DNA of 64,000 nucleotides, from positions 62,001 through 126,000 of the forward strand of contig NCSJ02000088.1 of the NCBI GenBank assembly GCA_002812745.2, given 5' to 3'. This document shows positions 10,616 through 22,633 of this stretch, piece after piece. The position numbers were made by a program, and so were the translations under genes. Origin of the DNA: Scytalidium lignicola (Eukaryota > Ascomycota > Leotiomycetes). Below the pieces are notes generated by a model. That model did no database searches and had not been told where the DNA came from. It saw only the letters and a list, made by a program, of their open reading frames with translations. Position 1 is the first letter of the stretch; each line of letters starts with the position of its first letter.

Positions 10616-12807
10616 ATTGACCGGTTCTAATGAAATGACAGTTGATTTTGCTTTGNAAACTTTAAGAGGTGGGGTGCTGTATGAAGACTGCTATTGCAAT
10701 TATTGTAAAGACAATAAATCCAAGGCAAGCGACAAATCCATTGAGGTACATTATATACTTATTTTAACTCCATTAGCTCCATTAGCTGCAGAAGATGGAA
10801 CGAAAACAACGGCCGCCAATGGGTTTGGATAACGGTCTCGAGAGCGGCCGCCATAATCCGCTGCGCAGCCGGACTTAAACCACCAAAAGATTGGTATTAG
10901 GTGACGTGCTAACCATTCCACTTTAGACGTCCCCTAACCAACTACTAACCCTCGGCGTTGATGCAATGGACCGGTTTATTATTAATGCATTCTTAAGAAC
11001 CCTACGGGATAAATCGATAATTTGCCTCATGTGCGTTACACTGCGCATCAACTATATCATTAGATAAAAAAAATTCAATCGTAATATCCCCCACTCATAT
11101 ATAAAAGTCAAATAACCGAGCATTACGAACCCGACATTTGAGACATCAAATTAGGCATCATTGATTTACTAATTTTGTAAAACACATATATACTTTTACC
11201 CGCTTTAATGCTTGATAACATGATTGATAGACTTCCCTCTTCCCCATGCTCAATCAAAAATTACTAAGATTAGGGGTTGAGAGGGCATTAGCAATGCAGA
11301 ACTTTGAAATGAACATCTTCGGAATATGCAATATCGCAACAGCTTCCCGATTTCAACGCGATGAGTTAGCTGAATGAGCGTCGGACCAGCAGAGTGTATA
11401 TAGTTAACGGTGTAGAAATCGATAAAGTGTATACAGAGGAATGTAGTTTAAAAAGAAATAATTTAGTGGTCCTAAGAACGGCCTTGGAGTGGCCCTCTAG
11501 GCATAGGAGTGTGATTGTTAAATATGCCACAGTTACCTGGTATCTTATTAAATTATTGGTATTAGGGATATCTATGTGCAATTGACCTCTTATATTGCAA
11601 TATCTGTCTAGGAGTACATGGGAAAACGATTATTTACAATATATGTTCGAAAGGCATTATTTTAAATGGCCGAATAACAAGCTATGATATGTTATCACTT
11701 ATTTAGACTTCACTTTAATGTCACCAGATAAGTTTTTAAATAATAGGTCCAATCTTTAAAAGGCCTCAAGTAGGTATCACTGGGAGACAAAAGAAGCCTA
11801 CATCCTTTGGTAAACCTCTCAAGTTTATTAGACTACATAGACTATATCGCAAATGGTTATTAGGATTCTAACAGACCCACTGCAAGTGCTTCAGTAAAAG
11901 GTACAATAGATGATTCCAAATTACAAGTGGCACTTAAAGAAAACTTTACGATAGCAACAAGCCTTATAGAGCCAAAAAAGGGTCATGATACAGAAAGTAT
12001 TGCCAGGAGCAAAGAAAAGAGTCTGCTGGACATTCAGAATCTGCAGATGAAAATGCATGCCGAGTGAGAATCTGAAAACGCTATAACCATAACCCTTGAG
12101 TATCCTTATATTTCAAACAGAATTTAATAGACAGAATGCCTCAACAAATATGTCAAATTTTTATCAATGTGCTTAGCTTGGGCATTGGTGATTATGATGT
12201 ATTGGCCAATCGCTGTCGCGCGATGTTAAGAACATTACTTAGCAACAAAGACAAAGCCTGAAAAACACGAGGTTTTCAAATAAGTCTAATTGTATTTTAA
12301 TATATAAATTTGTAGTGATATCGGTATGTCGTAGATATATTGAAATGTACAAGAGTGCAAATATCAATGATTACTTAATCATTCTACAATTTGATTGGAT
12401 AGAGCTGTACGGATGTCGCCTTCAAAAGTAACGTCTCACTCGAAAAACGCCACTTTGCCGTAAATGGCCACATGCTGTAAGTACCCTATAACGAGGGGTT
12501 TTTAGGCTACTCATGCCCTGTAATATGCTATAATTATAGCGTGCTTCAGCACTATAACCACTATAACACTCTATGACCGCTCAACGGACGTGGAAATTGT
12601 GGCGTTGCTAGTTGCAGTCTTCCTCCATACAGAGAGAAAGTATGAGCTATTTCTTTGCTGTGCCATTTCTTTGCTGTTGGATGTAACTTCGTCAGTTATA
12701 AAGCAAAGCCCTCATTTCACAAAACTTTTGTACTTATTCTTTTCATTCATCCATCTGACTTCAAATCATCACGTTATTGTAGAGTCGCGTCGTCAGACCC
12801 CAACAAG
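10616..12807. other. 2.2-kb gene-poor region
   Basis: The 10470-10832 forward frame overlapping the SDR is an antisense shadow. Two gcggccgc octamers lie near 10809 and 10846. A forward stretch at about 11870-12067 stays open (reading ...KENFTIATSLIEPKKGH...), but it has no start codon or domain I recognise. The rest is AT-rich with many stops and may be old transposon debris; nothing firm can be called. An N lies at 10656. Confidence 0.4.
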
Positions 12808-14550
12808 ATGCTGCGCAGGTCACGAACAGGCACCTGGATGCCCGCCTGGGTTCCAGAATCAACAGCTCTCGTCTCACCTCTGCTTCTCATCTGCTCCATG
12901 GCCCAGACTGCCACTAATGGCTGCGACGGCACCATGATGAACGGCTTCAACATTCTCCCGTCGTATAACAACTACTTCCATCTTACCAATGCCACCAAAG
13001 GCCTCAACACCGCTTCGATATTTATCGGAGCTTTCTTTGGCCTGTTTGGGGCCGGGATAATGGCTGATCGCCTTGGCAGGCGGCCTGCCATTTTCTGGGG
13101 CTCCTTGATTACCATTGTCGGCATCATTCTCCAGACCGCCGCGCAGAATATTGCCATGTTTGTCATCGCAAGGATGGTTCTTGGCTGGGGCGGTGCCATC
13201 AGCGGCGTCGCTGGCGGGGTGTACCTATCTGAGACGTTTCCCACCCGCTGGAGATCCTGGGGCGTTGGGATGCTGAACAACTGTTATTACGTGGGCGGCT
13301 TCTTTGCGGCATTGGTGACACTTGGAACCAGCCACTGGGAGTCGACATGGGCGTGGCGCACGCCCTCTCTTTTCCAAGTCACCTTCTCTATTCTCAGCAT
13401 CGTGCTTCTGCCGTTTATTCCAGAGTCTCCTAGATGGCTTGTTGCGCAAGGTCTATTCGAAGATGCGCGTACAGCCGTCGCCCAGACAAACTCCAACGGA
13501 AATATTCTGGATCCGGTATCCACAGCAATATACAAGCAAATCGTTGACACACTCGAATGGGAAAAGAGGGAAGGCCAGACCATGAGTCTCAAGGAAATAT
13601 TCAAGACACCAACATCTCGCAAGCGGCTCTTCATCGGGGGTTCCGTTGGTCCTTTCTCATGTATTGCGGGCAATGTCATTGCGTCGTACTATCTGGGAGC
13701 CGAACTTGAGTCTGCGGGCATCACCAACTCGAATCACCAGCTGAAGGCGGTAAGTATTTCCCCGTTGGCAGTAACCTACATATTCTAATAAGAACAGAAC
13801 GTCGTATTGAATGTGTGGTGCCTCGCTTGCTCTCTCGTCGGTACTCAGCTCACTGCATCTTGGGGTCGAAAGCCGACAGCCTTACTCTCTCAGGCGCTTC
13901 TCATTGCATGCCTGCTTGTCATCGGCGGCTTGACCAAAATAACTGCGGAGAACCCTTCTAATGCGTCTCAAAGCCTGATCTACGGTAATGTTGCCGTCAT
14001 GTTCTTGTTCCAAGGATTCTATTCCATTGCATGGACACCGCTGCTCTATCTTTACCCTCCCGAGATCATGAACTATCCAATTAGAGCGAACGGCCTTGCA
14101 TTGTCAACCCTCGCATTGAACGGTCTTGCGTGGGTTTACATTCAAATCGTGTTTATGGTAGTACTCATACTGATGTGATTATAGTATTTTTTTGGTGCTT
14201 ATCATGCCGATCGGTATCGGAAACATTGGGTGGAAGATGTACATGATCAACGGTGGATGGGACATTATCACGTTTGTCCTCATTGTAAGTGCCTGCGCAT
14301 GTTTTTTTNNCTTTCATTTTTTAAAAAGAGGGAAAGGGGGGATATATATATATGGAAGCAAAACTAATATTGTCAGGCTGTATTCTGGGTCGAGACCAAG
14401 GGCAAGAGTTTGGAGGAAATAGACGCTATCTTCGGACAGAGACACTCTACTACCAATAACACGGAGGAAGTACACATGGGCATAGAAATGGTTGATGTCG
14501 GTTATGTGAATCGAAAATTACGAGAGGAGGTCGGAGCTAAGAAAGAATAG
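12808..14550 (+). CDS. MFS sugar transporter
   Basis: Predicted 515-aa plasma-membrane hexose/disaccharide symporter with about 12 helices. Exons 12808-13749, 13798-14129, 14185-14284 and 14377-14550 join in frame. Family signatures: NGFNILPSY in the first periplasmic loop, ADRLGRRPAIFWG (loop 2/3 D-R-x-G-R-R), PESPRWLVAQG in the middle, and FWVETKGKSLEEIDAIF at the C-terminal end (PETKG position reads VETKG). For the third intron I use the donor at 14130 (GC|gtgggt), because it joins NGLA to IFLVLIMPIG in frame. The later donor at 14158 would shift the frame. The intron before the last exon contains NN (14309-14310). An upstream in-frame ATG at 12655 exists, but its extension is not family-like. 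Confidence 0.87.
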
Positions 14551-15118
14551 CAGTATTTATCGAATAGAGGTATTCGCCATGGTCAATATCTATATCACTC
14601 ATCTCAAACTAGAAAGCTGCCTCATGCTGCAGCAAGATAGATGACTATAACGTTTCACATTCCTCAAAGCTTCGAGATTCAAGTATCGAGATGTGTAGGG
14701 TCAATACAAGCCGCAATGTTAACATCAAATAGACTCCACCCAAAACAATTGGTGACGTCGAAGCCGGGAGTGTCGCCTAGGTGTAGCAGATTTTATCCTT
14801 CATTGCAAATACTGGCATATCTAAGCGTCACTATCCCAGCTCTATACCTTGCCGTAAGTTTTGCCTTCGGGATCATCTTCTTCATTATATCTTTAGCCAA
14901 TCCATCTCGACAAGTCTATTATTTTCAGCCCTAAGAGACTAATCTCTTATTTGTGGTTCAATTCTCCCTAGATACTGTCTTAGGTGAATTTGTATCCGGC
15001 AGCTTCTCAAATTGGATTCCATACGTATGTGTCAAATCAAGAGGCCGGCGTCTACTAGGTTAAGATTGATTGATGGCGATATGGCCAGCCATGACAACTC
15101 TGCCTTCATGAATCATCA
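14551..15118. other. Intergenic spacer
   Basis: 3' flank of the sugar transporter and of the ankyrin gene, which converge here. One 97-codon hydrophobic open frame (14641-14934) lacks family support and is not called. Confidence 0.45.
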
Positions 15119-17074
15119 TCAAGGGTGTTTCGAGTTCTTTTTGTCAAGGGAAAGCTCGATTATAGCCCTATTGCCTCTTTTTGAGGCATGCTGCAATGGT
15201 GTCTTCCCTTTCTTGTTGCGTAGGTTAAGATCGATTTTATTAGAACTAAGCAGAAGCTTAATTATATTCTCGTTTTGATCATTAACAGCCTCGTGTAACG
15301 GTGTCCGGTTTAAGATATTTGGAATATTAGGATTGACTTTATCAGAACTAAGCAGAAGCTTAATTATATTCTCGTTTTGACCAGCAATAACTATGTGTAA
15401 CGGTGTCCGGCCTGTGTCATCTAGAATATTAGGATCGACTTTGTCAGAACTAAGCAGAAGCTTAATTATATTCTCGTTTTGATCAATGACAGCCCCGTGT
15501 AACGGTGTCCGGTTTAAGCTATTTGGAATATTAGGATTGATTTTGTCAGAACTAAGCAAAAGCTTAATTATATTCTCGTTTTGATCAATGACAGCCCTGT
15601 ATAACGGTGTCCAGTCTGAGTTATCTGGAATATTTGGATCGACTTTGTCAGAACTAAGCAAAAGCTTAATTATATGCTCGTCTTTATAATGAATAGCCAA
15701 GTGTAACGGTGTCCGGTTTGAGGCGTCTAGAATATTAGGATTAACTTTATCTGAATCAAGCTTCTGCTTGATTCGACCCTCATCACCGTCCAAGATTGCC
15801 AAAATTAATGGCACAGACGGTTCCAGCTTTCTAAGAGTCTCAAAATTAGGATTAGGTTTGTAAAAATCAGGATGAAATTTGAGAATATTCTCATGACCGT
15901 CTTTGCTAGCACGAAGGAGCAGAGCTTCTTCCAGCCCGAATCCAAATCTAGTATAAGGTGCACAATAATCGTCTAGAAACTGGACAGAAATATTGTTCGT
16001 CTGTCTGGATATGCACCACAGAAACGTTGCTCTTATAATCTCCTTCTCATTCAAGTCACGCTTAGGAAGGTCAATCAGAATTTTGAGCGTAGCTGCAAGC
16101 TCGGCTTCAGCTCCACCAAGCTGGATTGTCTGAACCTGCTTATTCGTCTCATCTGTGGTCGCCGCGTGCCTTTTAAATATTGTCAGGAGCAGGCCATGTA
16201 CGTCCGTCAGCTGCTCTGAAAAGTAGGTAATGTGGTGCAGCCAGTACAATTTTGCATAACGGTAAAAGTGGTATTCATCGAGTGAATGAGATCTTAACGG
16301 TCCTACTTCTGTAAGGGTCTTTCCGATGTTGAAATTAAGCTGGTTTCTATTTTCTAGGAGCTTTAATGCAAGCTTGCGAGTAACACTTGAAGATTCCAGG
16401 GTTGAATGAATAATCCTTGACGGTGCAGATCTTGAATTTATGTCAGGAACCACTGATCTGGCTAACTGGGTCTCAAAGACGTTATAATTGAGATATGTGA
16501 TGATGATATCACCCATCTTTGTCATTGCCTGATCCATCGTAAAGGTGGTTTCGTCTCTAAACTTGGTAAGGAGGAATTGTTTAACACTATGATGCACGAA
16601 TCGTACAGTCAACTCCTCTTCGTCGATTGTGATAAGACTACCACAACAAGCCAGTGTTGAGTATATATCATTGAGAAGCTTTGTCGGGTTCCAGACAGGC
16701 GTGCCAGGGACCACACTTAATGCCTCCCGAAGTTCCTCTGTAGTTAGGGGACGTAGAGCAACTGTCACAAGCTCTAATATTGATTTTTGGTAGGATTTTC
16801 CTGAAGATGACTTTCTTGATCTCTTGAGAATACGAGAAAAGGTTTCTGAGAGATTTTTAGGCAGATGCTCCAATGCTTGTTGTAAGCCGGTCGGGAAGCC
16901 CATCGGCAAGCCGACCCATGGCCGTAAAGGTTTCAGAAATGACTCCCGCGCCTCTCGCCACCCACAGAAGGCAATTTCCGTTTGCTGTTTTATTATTACT
17001 ATTACTGTTTTCATAACTTGGCCTTGGCTATTTTTCAAGAATGGTATCAGTAAAGGAATTAATATGTCATTCAA
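15119..17074 (-). CDS. Ankyrin-repeat protein, C-terminal part of a NACHT/NLR-like protein
   Basis: Uninterrupted 651-aa frame. Residues about 70-170 hold the conserved post-NACHT helical segment: LPKNLSETFSRILKRS, LRPLTTEELREALSVVPG, FVHHSVKQFLL. The middle (about 170-430) is helical. Residues about 440-640 are at least five ankyrin repeats of 34 residues (for example DNSDWTPLYRAVIDQNENII followed by KLLLSSDK). The expected NACHT ATPase and N-terminal effector domain are missing: the first about 60 residues are unlike the family, and the GH31 gene begins immediately upstream. It is thus either a truncated relic or a short regulator without the ATPase. Fungal relatives act in non-self recognition; this one's role is unknown. 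Confidence 0.72.
   Translation of the reverse strand: MNDILIPLLIPFLKNSQGQVMKTVIVIIKQQTEIAFCGWREARESFLKPLRPWVGLPMGFPTGLQQALEHLPKNLSETFSRILKRSRKSSSGKSYQKSILELVTVALRPLTTEELREALSVVPGTPVWNPTKLLNDIYSTLACCGSLITIDEEELTVRFVHHSVKQFLLTKFRDETTFTMDQAMTKMGDIIITYLNYNVFETQLARSVVPDINSRSAPSRIIHSTLESSSVTRKLALKLLENRNQLNFNIGKTLTEVGPLRSHSLDEYHFYRYAKLYWLHHITYFSEQLTDVHGLLLTIFKRHAATTDETNKQVQTIQLGGAEAELAATLKILIDLPKRDLNEKEIIRATFLWCISRQTNNISVQFLDDYCAPYTRFGFGLEEALLLRASKDGHENILKFHPDFYKPNPNFETLRKLEPSVPLILAILDGDEGRIKQKLDSDKVNPNILDASNRTPLHLAIHYKDEHIIKLLLSSDKVDPNIPDNSDWTPLYRAVIDQNENIIKLLLSSDKINPNIPNSLNRTPLHGAVIDQNENIIKLLLSSDKVDPNILDDTGRTPLHIVIAGQNENIIKLLLSSDKVNPNIPNILNRTPLHEAVNDQNENIIKLLLSSNKIDLNLRNKKGKTPLQHASKRGNRAIIELSLDKKNSKHP
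15235..15750 (-). repeat. 102-bp tandem repeats coding for ankyrin units
   Basis: The word gtgtcc recurs at 15301, 15403, 15505, 15607 and 15709, exactly 102 bp apart (34 codons each). Blocks between are near-identical at the DNA level (agaactaagcagaagcttaa recurs). Such high identity points to recent amplification or gene conversion, as seen in fungal NLR repeat domains. Confidence 0.9.
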
Positions 17075-17359
17075 TTGATATCTGATTCTTCTATATATCT
17101 TGAATAACTGCTCTGAGATTCTTCAGGTTCTATTTACCCGTCGGCTTGTGATTTCTGAGTAATTAAAGTAAAAATACTAAATGTAAAACAAACCATTTAT
17201 TTATCTTCATTTTTATTATTGTTATCATTAATTAAGTTAATTAAGAGTCAAATTAACCCGGCTCTCAATAATATCAATACTACTAGGTGGAAGTACATCA
17301 AGGGAGAACTAGCCCTAGTAATCCGAATCCAGGATATCTTGACTCCCAATGACCTCGTC

Positions 17360-20300
17360 CTACAGCTCATGCATCCAAGCGTTCCTGTCCTTCCATGTCG
17401 TCTGCTTGGCCTTCAACACCCTTCTATTATCCCCAACAGGAAGAACAATGTGTAGCTTGCCCTCCCAGAGCGGCTTGAACCCGTTCTCTTCCACGCTAAC
17501 GTTGACCTTGACTACATCGTCAGTGCCACAGTATGACACCTTGAATGTACAGGTTCCCGGCTGAGTGGAGATTCCGTCGTCCTCGATCCATTCGCCGGTG
17601 TACGTCTTGCCATCGTGGCCCGGGAAGAGCATAACCCCTCTCCAGTCATCCACGCTGACCTGTCCACCTTCACTCTCCAGCACCACGTCGACGCCGTCGC
17701 TAAATCTCCTCGCCGGGCCCGAGAGGGCCGTGACAGTCGCCTTTGGTTTCCCGATGGGGATGATGGCGCCCTCCCTCGCGAACATGCCACCATGCTCGAT
17801 CGGCGTAGCGATGGTCACCCAGTCGCCTGCTCTGTGCGTCCCAAACGGCGTGTGTAGGTCAAAGTACAAGCTCTGGTCGCCAGGAGACGCCTTTGGAAAA
17901 TAGACCTCGCGTGTCAGGCCGCCCTCAAACAGCTGAGGCGCGGTGAGGATCTGCCCTACACCCATCCAGGCGTCGAATCCTTCGAGGGTCCGGTCGGTGT
18001 AGAGCACTGGGTCAGATGCGAAGGGGCCGTAGAACAGAGGTGCGTTGGGCGGGGCAGCGTGCAGATGCGAGCACCACATGAGGTTATTTCTAGATGAGAT
18101 GAGATTCTTTGGCCTGTTCGGGGCTGGGAGTAGACAGTAGATAGGGGGTTATCGAACTCACATGAAGGGTAGGACGAGGTATCGCCACTTGATGTGCTCC
18201 CTGACGGTAGGCAGCATCTCGGGGTACTGCGAAGCAATCAGCTCTTTCATTCTGACTGAATAGTCTAGTGAGTCGGACTCACCATCCAAGGCGTGCTGAG
18301 CTTTTCCTTCCCGTGCGTGTCGTATGCCCCAGAGTGGATGCAGAACCTAGAATGGGTGACGCCCAGCTGGACCCAACGGACAAACAATTCTGGCCCAGGG
18401 GCGTCACCACAGAATCCGCCAACGTCGGCGCCTGTGTTCTGCATGAGCGATATGGTAGAATTGAGCTGGATATGCTGCGAGCCACGCATGTTGTGCCAGC
18501 TCATGAGGTTATCGCCCGACCAGGTCGAGCAAGCGTACTTGAACGAGGCCGGATTGCCAGAGCGAGTCAGGACGAACGTCCGCCGTTCTGGTGCAGCGGC
18601 CTGTAGTGTTTCATGGCTGGAGTCTGAGCATTAGCAGCGGGCTCTCTAGGCTTAAGACTTTGGTGCGAAGACTCTCCAGGAACATACCTTACTTTGTTCA
18701 TCATCTCGTTACCCGTTATCCTGCCCATTAGACCTGTTTTGACCTTGCCCTTGAGCATGACTTCACGATTGTGGTCAAACGCATTCTTGAATAACAGTTC
18801 ATCGTCCCGGGTAAAGAACTCCGAGTTATCACTAGGTCCATCCCGTTAGCAGTGTATGCCATTTTTGCAATTTTTCCCTCGATGGTATCACCAATGTACT
18901 CACTCCCACATACCATCAACACCCAAGTCAATCAAGCTTTGCACGCCCTGGGACCACCATTTTCTCGTTTCAGGTGCACTGAAATCCACCCAGCTGCCAT
19001 CACCGCTCTCGCCTTCGCCGACAGACCAGAGATTCTGCTTGGACGGGCCCTTGGAGATGGGATCGTAAAAAAGCCCGTCACCCTTCTTCACCCTTTCGTA
19101 GGCTGGGTGCGTGAGAAGCATGTCTACAGATGCCGTCAGCGTCGTTCCAGAAGCATAGCCAAGTACACCAAATACTCCGACTCACAGGGCTTAACGTTGG
19201 GTACAACATTCATCCCAGCCTCGTGAAAAACCTTGACCATTGCCTTGAAGTTTGGGTACCGCTTCTTGTTTAAGTAAAACACCCAGCGGTTGTTACTATT
19301 CTCGTCGGCGGTAAACCCAGAAGACAACTAGAATAGTAGTCAGCTATGAAGCTCACGTTTAGCCATTGCTCCGGAGGGAGCAACTCACGTGCATGGCGGA
19401 GCAGGGGATATCGTGCTTGCGGCACATCTTGGGCCACTCTTCCAGAAGCTCCTGGGCGTTCTCCTTGTCCGATAGCAGCATGGTCGACCCTAAGAATTAA
19501 GAATAAAGAATGAAGATCAGCACTAGCTCAAACTCATTGCTAGTTAGACTCTAGACTCCTTAGGCGGACGTACCAAGATATCCAAGCCAGTCCCTGCCCA
19601 CTAACCTCGGCTTGCCGGCCATCTCTGCAAATGTCTTGACCACGCCCTCCACACCTTTCCCGGCCATGACCCATTCCTCCAGCCCACCCCAGTCCTGGAT
19701 GAATCGCTTACTCCAGCCGCCGCTAGGGTAATCAATCTCGGCCCCCACATCCCAGGTTGCAATGCTATTCGTTCCATGGAAGATGGCGTAGGTAAGTCCC
19801 TGCTGACCGTCTTCCGTGGGTCGAGGCGTAGAGATCAAGAAGGAAGTATGCTTATAGAGCGGATCAGTGCGGTACGAGTCGTACCACGCCGCATCGGTCG
19901 CGTGTAGCGTAAACTTACGGCCGGTCAGGTCGATGGGGGCTGCCTTCTCCCCGAGACCAAGATGAAGGCGCGTTCGATCGAGTGACCAGTGCCGCATCAC
20001 GCCGTGCTCGGTCAGCGCGTATGACCTCGCACGCAAGTCACGGAGCACGAGCTTGTCATTGCCCTCGCTCTCACCCACGTGCCATATTTCAGAGAAGAGC
20101 TGGTAGTGCCAGTATAGTCTTAGCTCGAGCCTCTCCTGCCCAAGTCCAGAGATCGACTGCCCCACCTGCACCGCCAGGGAAGGGAAAGCAAAGATGGCCC
20201 TGCATTTGTCCTTGTCTAGGGAGAGGAGCTGGAAGCTGCAAAACTTAGAAGGGGCATTGATGTTGTCGTGGGGCGGGCGGGGACGGTCCGGACCAGTCAA

Positions 20301-20471
20301 CAGGATCCGGTAAGCCTGGGGGAAGGGGAACTCGAGCTTCCACTCAAAGCCCGGAAAGCGAGTCTGGGGCCCGGAGATGAGGGTGAATGATGTGAGGTCG
20401 GACCCGGGCGTGAGGGAAGAGAGGGACGGAGCAAGGACGAAGTATGTCAGATCACGCTCGGCGACGGACAT
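17360..20471 (-). CDS. Glycoside hydrolase family 31 (alpha-glucosidase/alpha-xylosidase type)
   Basis: Predicted about 880 aa in eight exons, no signal peptide seen, so probably intracellular. Start ATG at 20471 (MSVAERDLTYFVLAP). The N-terminal beta-sandwich includes WHYQLFSEIWHVGE and SLDRTRLHLGLGEKAAPIDL. The (beta/alpha)8 barrel follows. The nucleophile motif DLGVDGMWDDNSEFF is created by splicing an intron with donor near 18900 (GMWGA|gtgagt, join GAT). The acid/base motif is STWSGDNLMSWHNMRGSQHI. GADVGGFCGDAPGPELFVRW is also typical of GH31. Seven introns splice in frame, at GYLG/STM, AMH/LSSG, NVKPY, GMWD, NKVS, TPWM/YPEM and LPFI/NNL. The C-terminal beta domains run to ...RNAWMHEL. 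No lesion seen. It releases terminal alpha-linked sugars by family; the exact substrate is not deducible. Confidence 0.88.
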
Positions 20472-21699
20472 GTTAGTATTGTTAGATGGATCTGTGGGGA
20501 CGGTGTGTAGCCAAAAGCAGTAAAAGTAATTAACAAAGGGACAAAAGAGAGAAGAAGAGGAAGACAAGACCAAACAGACCTTAACGGTGTTGGTGTGGTC
20601 GAAGTTGTGTCCGAAGTTTGCCAGGAGGGAGATCAGTTGGACATGAGGAGAGCATCGTATAGTAACTCTACTGTAGTTCAAAGCACGGCGAGCCAATCTA
20701 TCGGGAAACTCGCTTACCCCAGATTCCCACGTGCGGGGAACTTACTATCTGAGACATGGGGAATATAACATGAATAATTATATATCCAATATATAATCTC
20801 ACGCCCCTTTCTTTTCTCTCTAGCTTATAAACGGAGTCAATTGAACCATACGACTTGTTCTTGTCTTCGTTAAATTTTTGGCAGCTTTATAAGGCACAGA
20901 CGGTTAACCCAATGGAAAGGCTTTGTAGAACTTTGCATAAGAATATAGTACTAAGGCAGCTTNAAAAAATATGTGCTCTCTAACGGAGTGGATGTCAAAT
21001 TGTTTCTGAACTAGCAGGAATTCAGTTATACGTAGGAAAATTAGTAAGAAAAGTGGTTTATTAGAAGTTAGCAAGTAGACCGGATTTAGCCGACACTTTT
21101 GTAGATTGTGTAAGATTTGGTTTGTTATTGATGCATTATAGTACTAGCATGCAATATGCCAATCAGGAAAGCATAAGCAAGTTCCGTTATAGCCCTCTTT
21201 CTCTACTCAAGTTTTTACTAAAAAACATCCCATCTTTTCTAATTAAAGGATTGGTTGAGCGGGTTGAAAGCTCAGGGTTAGTAGTATGGCCACTACGGAT
21301 ATTTATAACACATAAGATACCTGCGAGTAATTAATTATCTCTAACGTGGTCATATCACTAACGGCAGCTGCAGGAGGTTGGGCTTACAATAAACTAATAC
21401 ATGTTGTGTTCTTTATAGGAATTCAGATCTGCGGTCGTATTTGAATCTCTATGCCGATGCACATTATATGAGCTCAAATTATTTTGAAATGCAACAAAAA
21501 TAATTACAAAGACATTATATTTAATTTCGATAGAAACACGCCTTATATGCTACAACTAGATCTGATCGTTATCATCAATACATCTGCCTTATACCCTCTT
21601 TTTAAAGCGACTACAAAATATCTTCAACTTTTGCTATCCTAGATACATTACCGTCCTTATCACGGTAGGTCGTCCTGTCTTAGGTATCACAACCTCAAC
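20472..21699. other. AT-rich intergenic stretch
   Basis: Upstream of GH31 and downstream of the Cys-rich membrane protein gene. The frames at 20472-20696 extend the GH31 frame upstream but lack family sequence and are treated as 5' leader. An N lies at 20963. Nothing else is supported. Confidence 0.5.
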
Positions 21700-22633
21700 T
21701 CAACTCCATCTACCGCCAACCTTGCTACCCTGTCCAGGAAGCTCCGAAAACCGTTCCTGATCGGCTGGTAACTCGCTGTGGTACCTCGTAGGTGGCAACT
21801 CAGTTGCCGACTTGAGTAGAGGATCAGTGCTTGCTCTAGACTTCTGTAGAGCCCTAAGACGACCGAACAAGATAATTGAAGCAGCTAACGCTGAAACGAA
21901 GGCAACGCCCAGAGAGACGCCAACACCGACTCCAATTGGCATAGTGTCTGATTTTTTACATGCCGGACAGGCTGTTTCACTGGTCTCCTCTGCACTGATC
22001 TCGTCTGTCGGTGTCGGTGTCGCTGTCGGTGTCCCTGATCGTACTTCTGTTCTTGTTATCGTCGTTGTCTTCGACACTGTCTGCGTTGAGACAGAGGTTG
22101 TGGGAGCAGATACACCTGTTGGGCTACCGACGGCTGCCAGAGTGAAGGATGAGTCCGAGCAGCAGTTGTTGTCGCAATTGGGATATGTATTACAGCACCA
22201 CTCGCCGTTTGGACAAGGGAACAGACAGAATTGAAGATTGGTTTTATCTATAGGCAAAGGGGGAAATTTTAGAGTTAGTCGTTGCATGTTCAAGGATCTT
22301 GGGGATTCTCAAGGTTGGAAAGAAAAGTCAAGTACCTGTGCAGAACTGTTGACAAGCTGGATCTTTTCCCGTGGGATCGGTGCAACCGTTTGCGAAGAAC
22401 AATCCGGTGGTTGAGGTCGCTCCTGGAAAAAAACATAACCCTGAGCTTAGGCATATATCTCCATTTCCTATAGCGCAGCATGCTGAATGGCCTGTCGTCG
22501 TACTATTGCAAGGCGAGAAGCTTGAGGTCGAGCCGTCGGTGAGGTAACATTGTTGCGAGCTTTGCCCTACAACACCAACTAGCAAGTCTAGCGCGATGAG
22601 GGGAACAATAATAAGGTGCGCAATACTTAGCAT
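21700..22633 (-). CDS. Secreted-type Cys-rich single-pass membrane protein
   Basis: Two exons (22633-22336 and 22247-21700) join in frame to 281 aa. The N-terminus (MLSIAHLIIVPLIALDLLVG) is a signal peptide. A Cys-rich ectodomain follows, with motifs HSACCAIGNGDICLSSGLC and CPNGEWCCNTYPNC...NNCC. Next come a Ser/Thr-rich stalk (TPTATPTPTDE region), a transmembrane helix (IGVGVGVSLGVAFVSALAAS) and a basic cytoplasmic tail (GRLRALQKSRAS). This layout resembles fungal wall-sensor-like or Cys-rich surface proteins, but no named family is certain. Function unknown. Confidence 0.78.

Noticed and set aside
10470..10832. 120-codon forward open frame
   Set aside because: Largely antisense to the SDR gene, contains an N and has no domain; a shadow frame.
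14130..14184. Apparent frameshift in the sugar transporter
   Set aside because: Choosing the donor at 14130 instead of 14158 gives a 55-bp intron and a continuous family-like frame.
14641..14934. Hydrophobic 97-codon open frame
   Set aside because: Hydrophobicity alone is insufficient; no family motif, no paired exon, and the frame ends in AT-rich sequence.
19982..20248. Forward open frame over the GH31 gene
   Set aside because: Antisense shadow of a high-GC coding exon.
22003..22040. GTCGGT/GTGTCG microsatellite
   Set aside because: It encodes the Thr/Pro stalk of the Cys-rich membrane protein, a normal low-complexity stalk.
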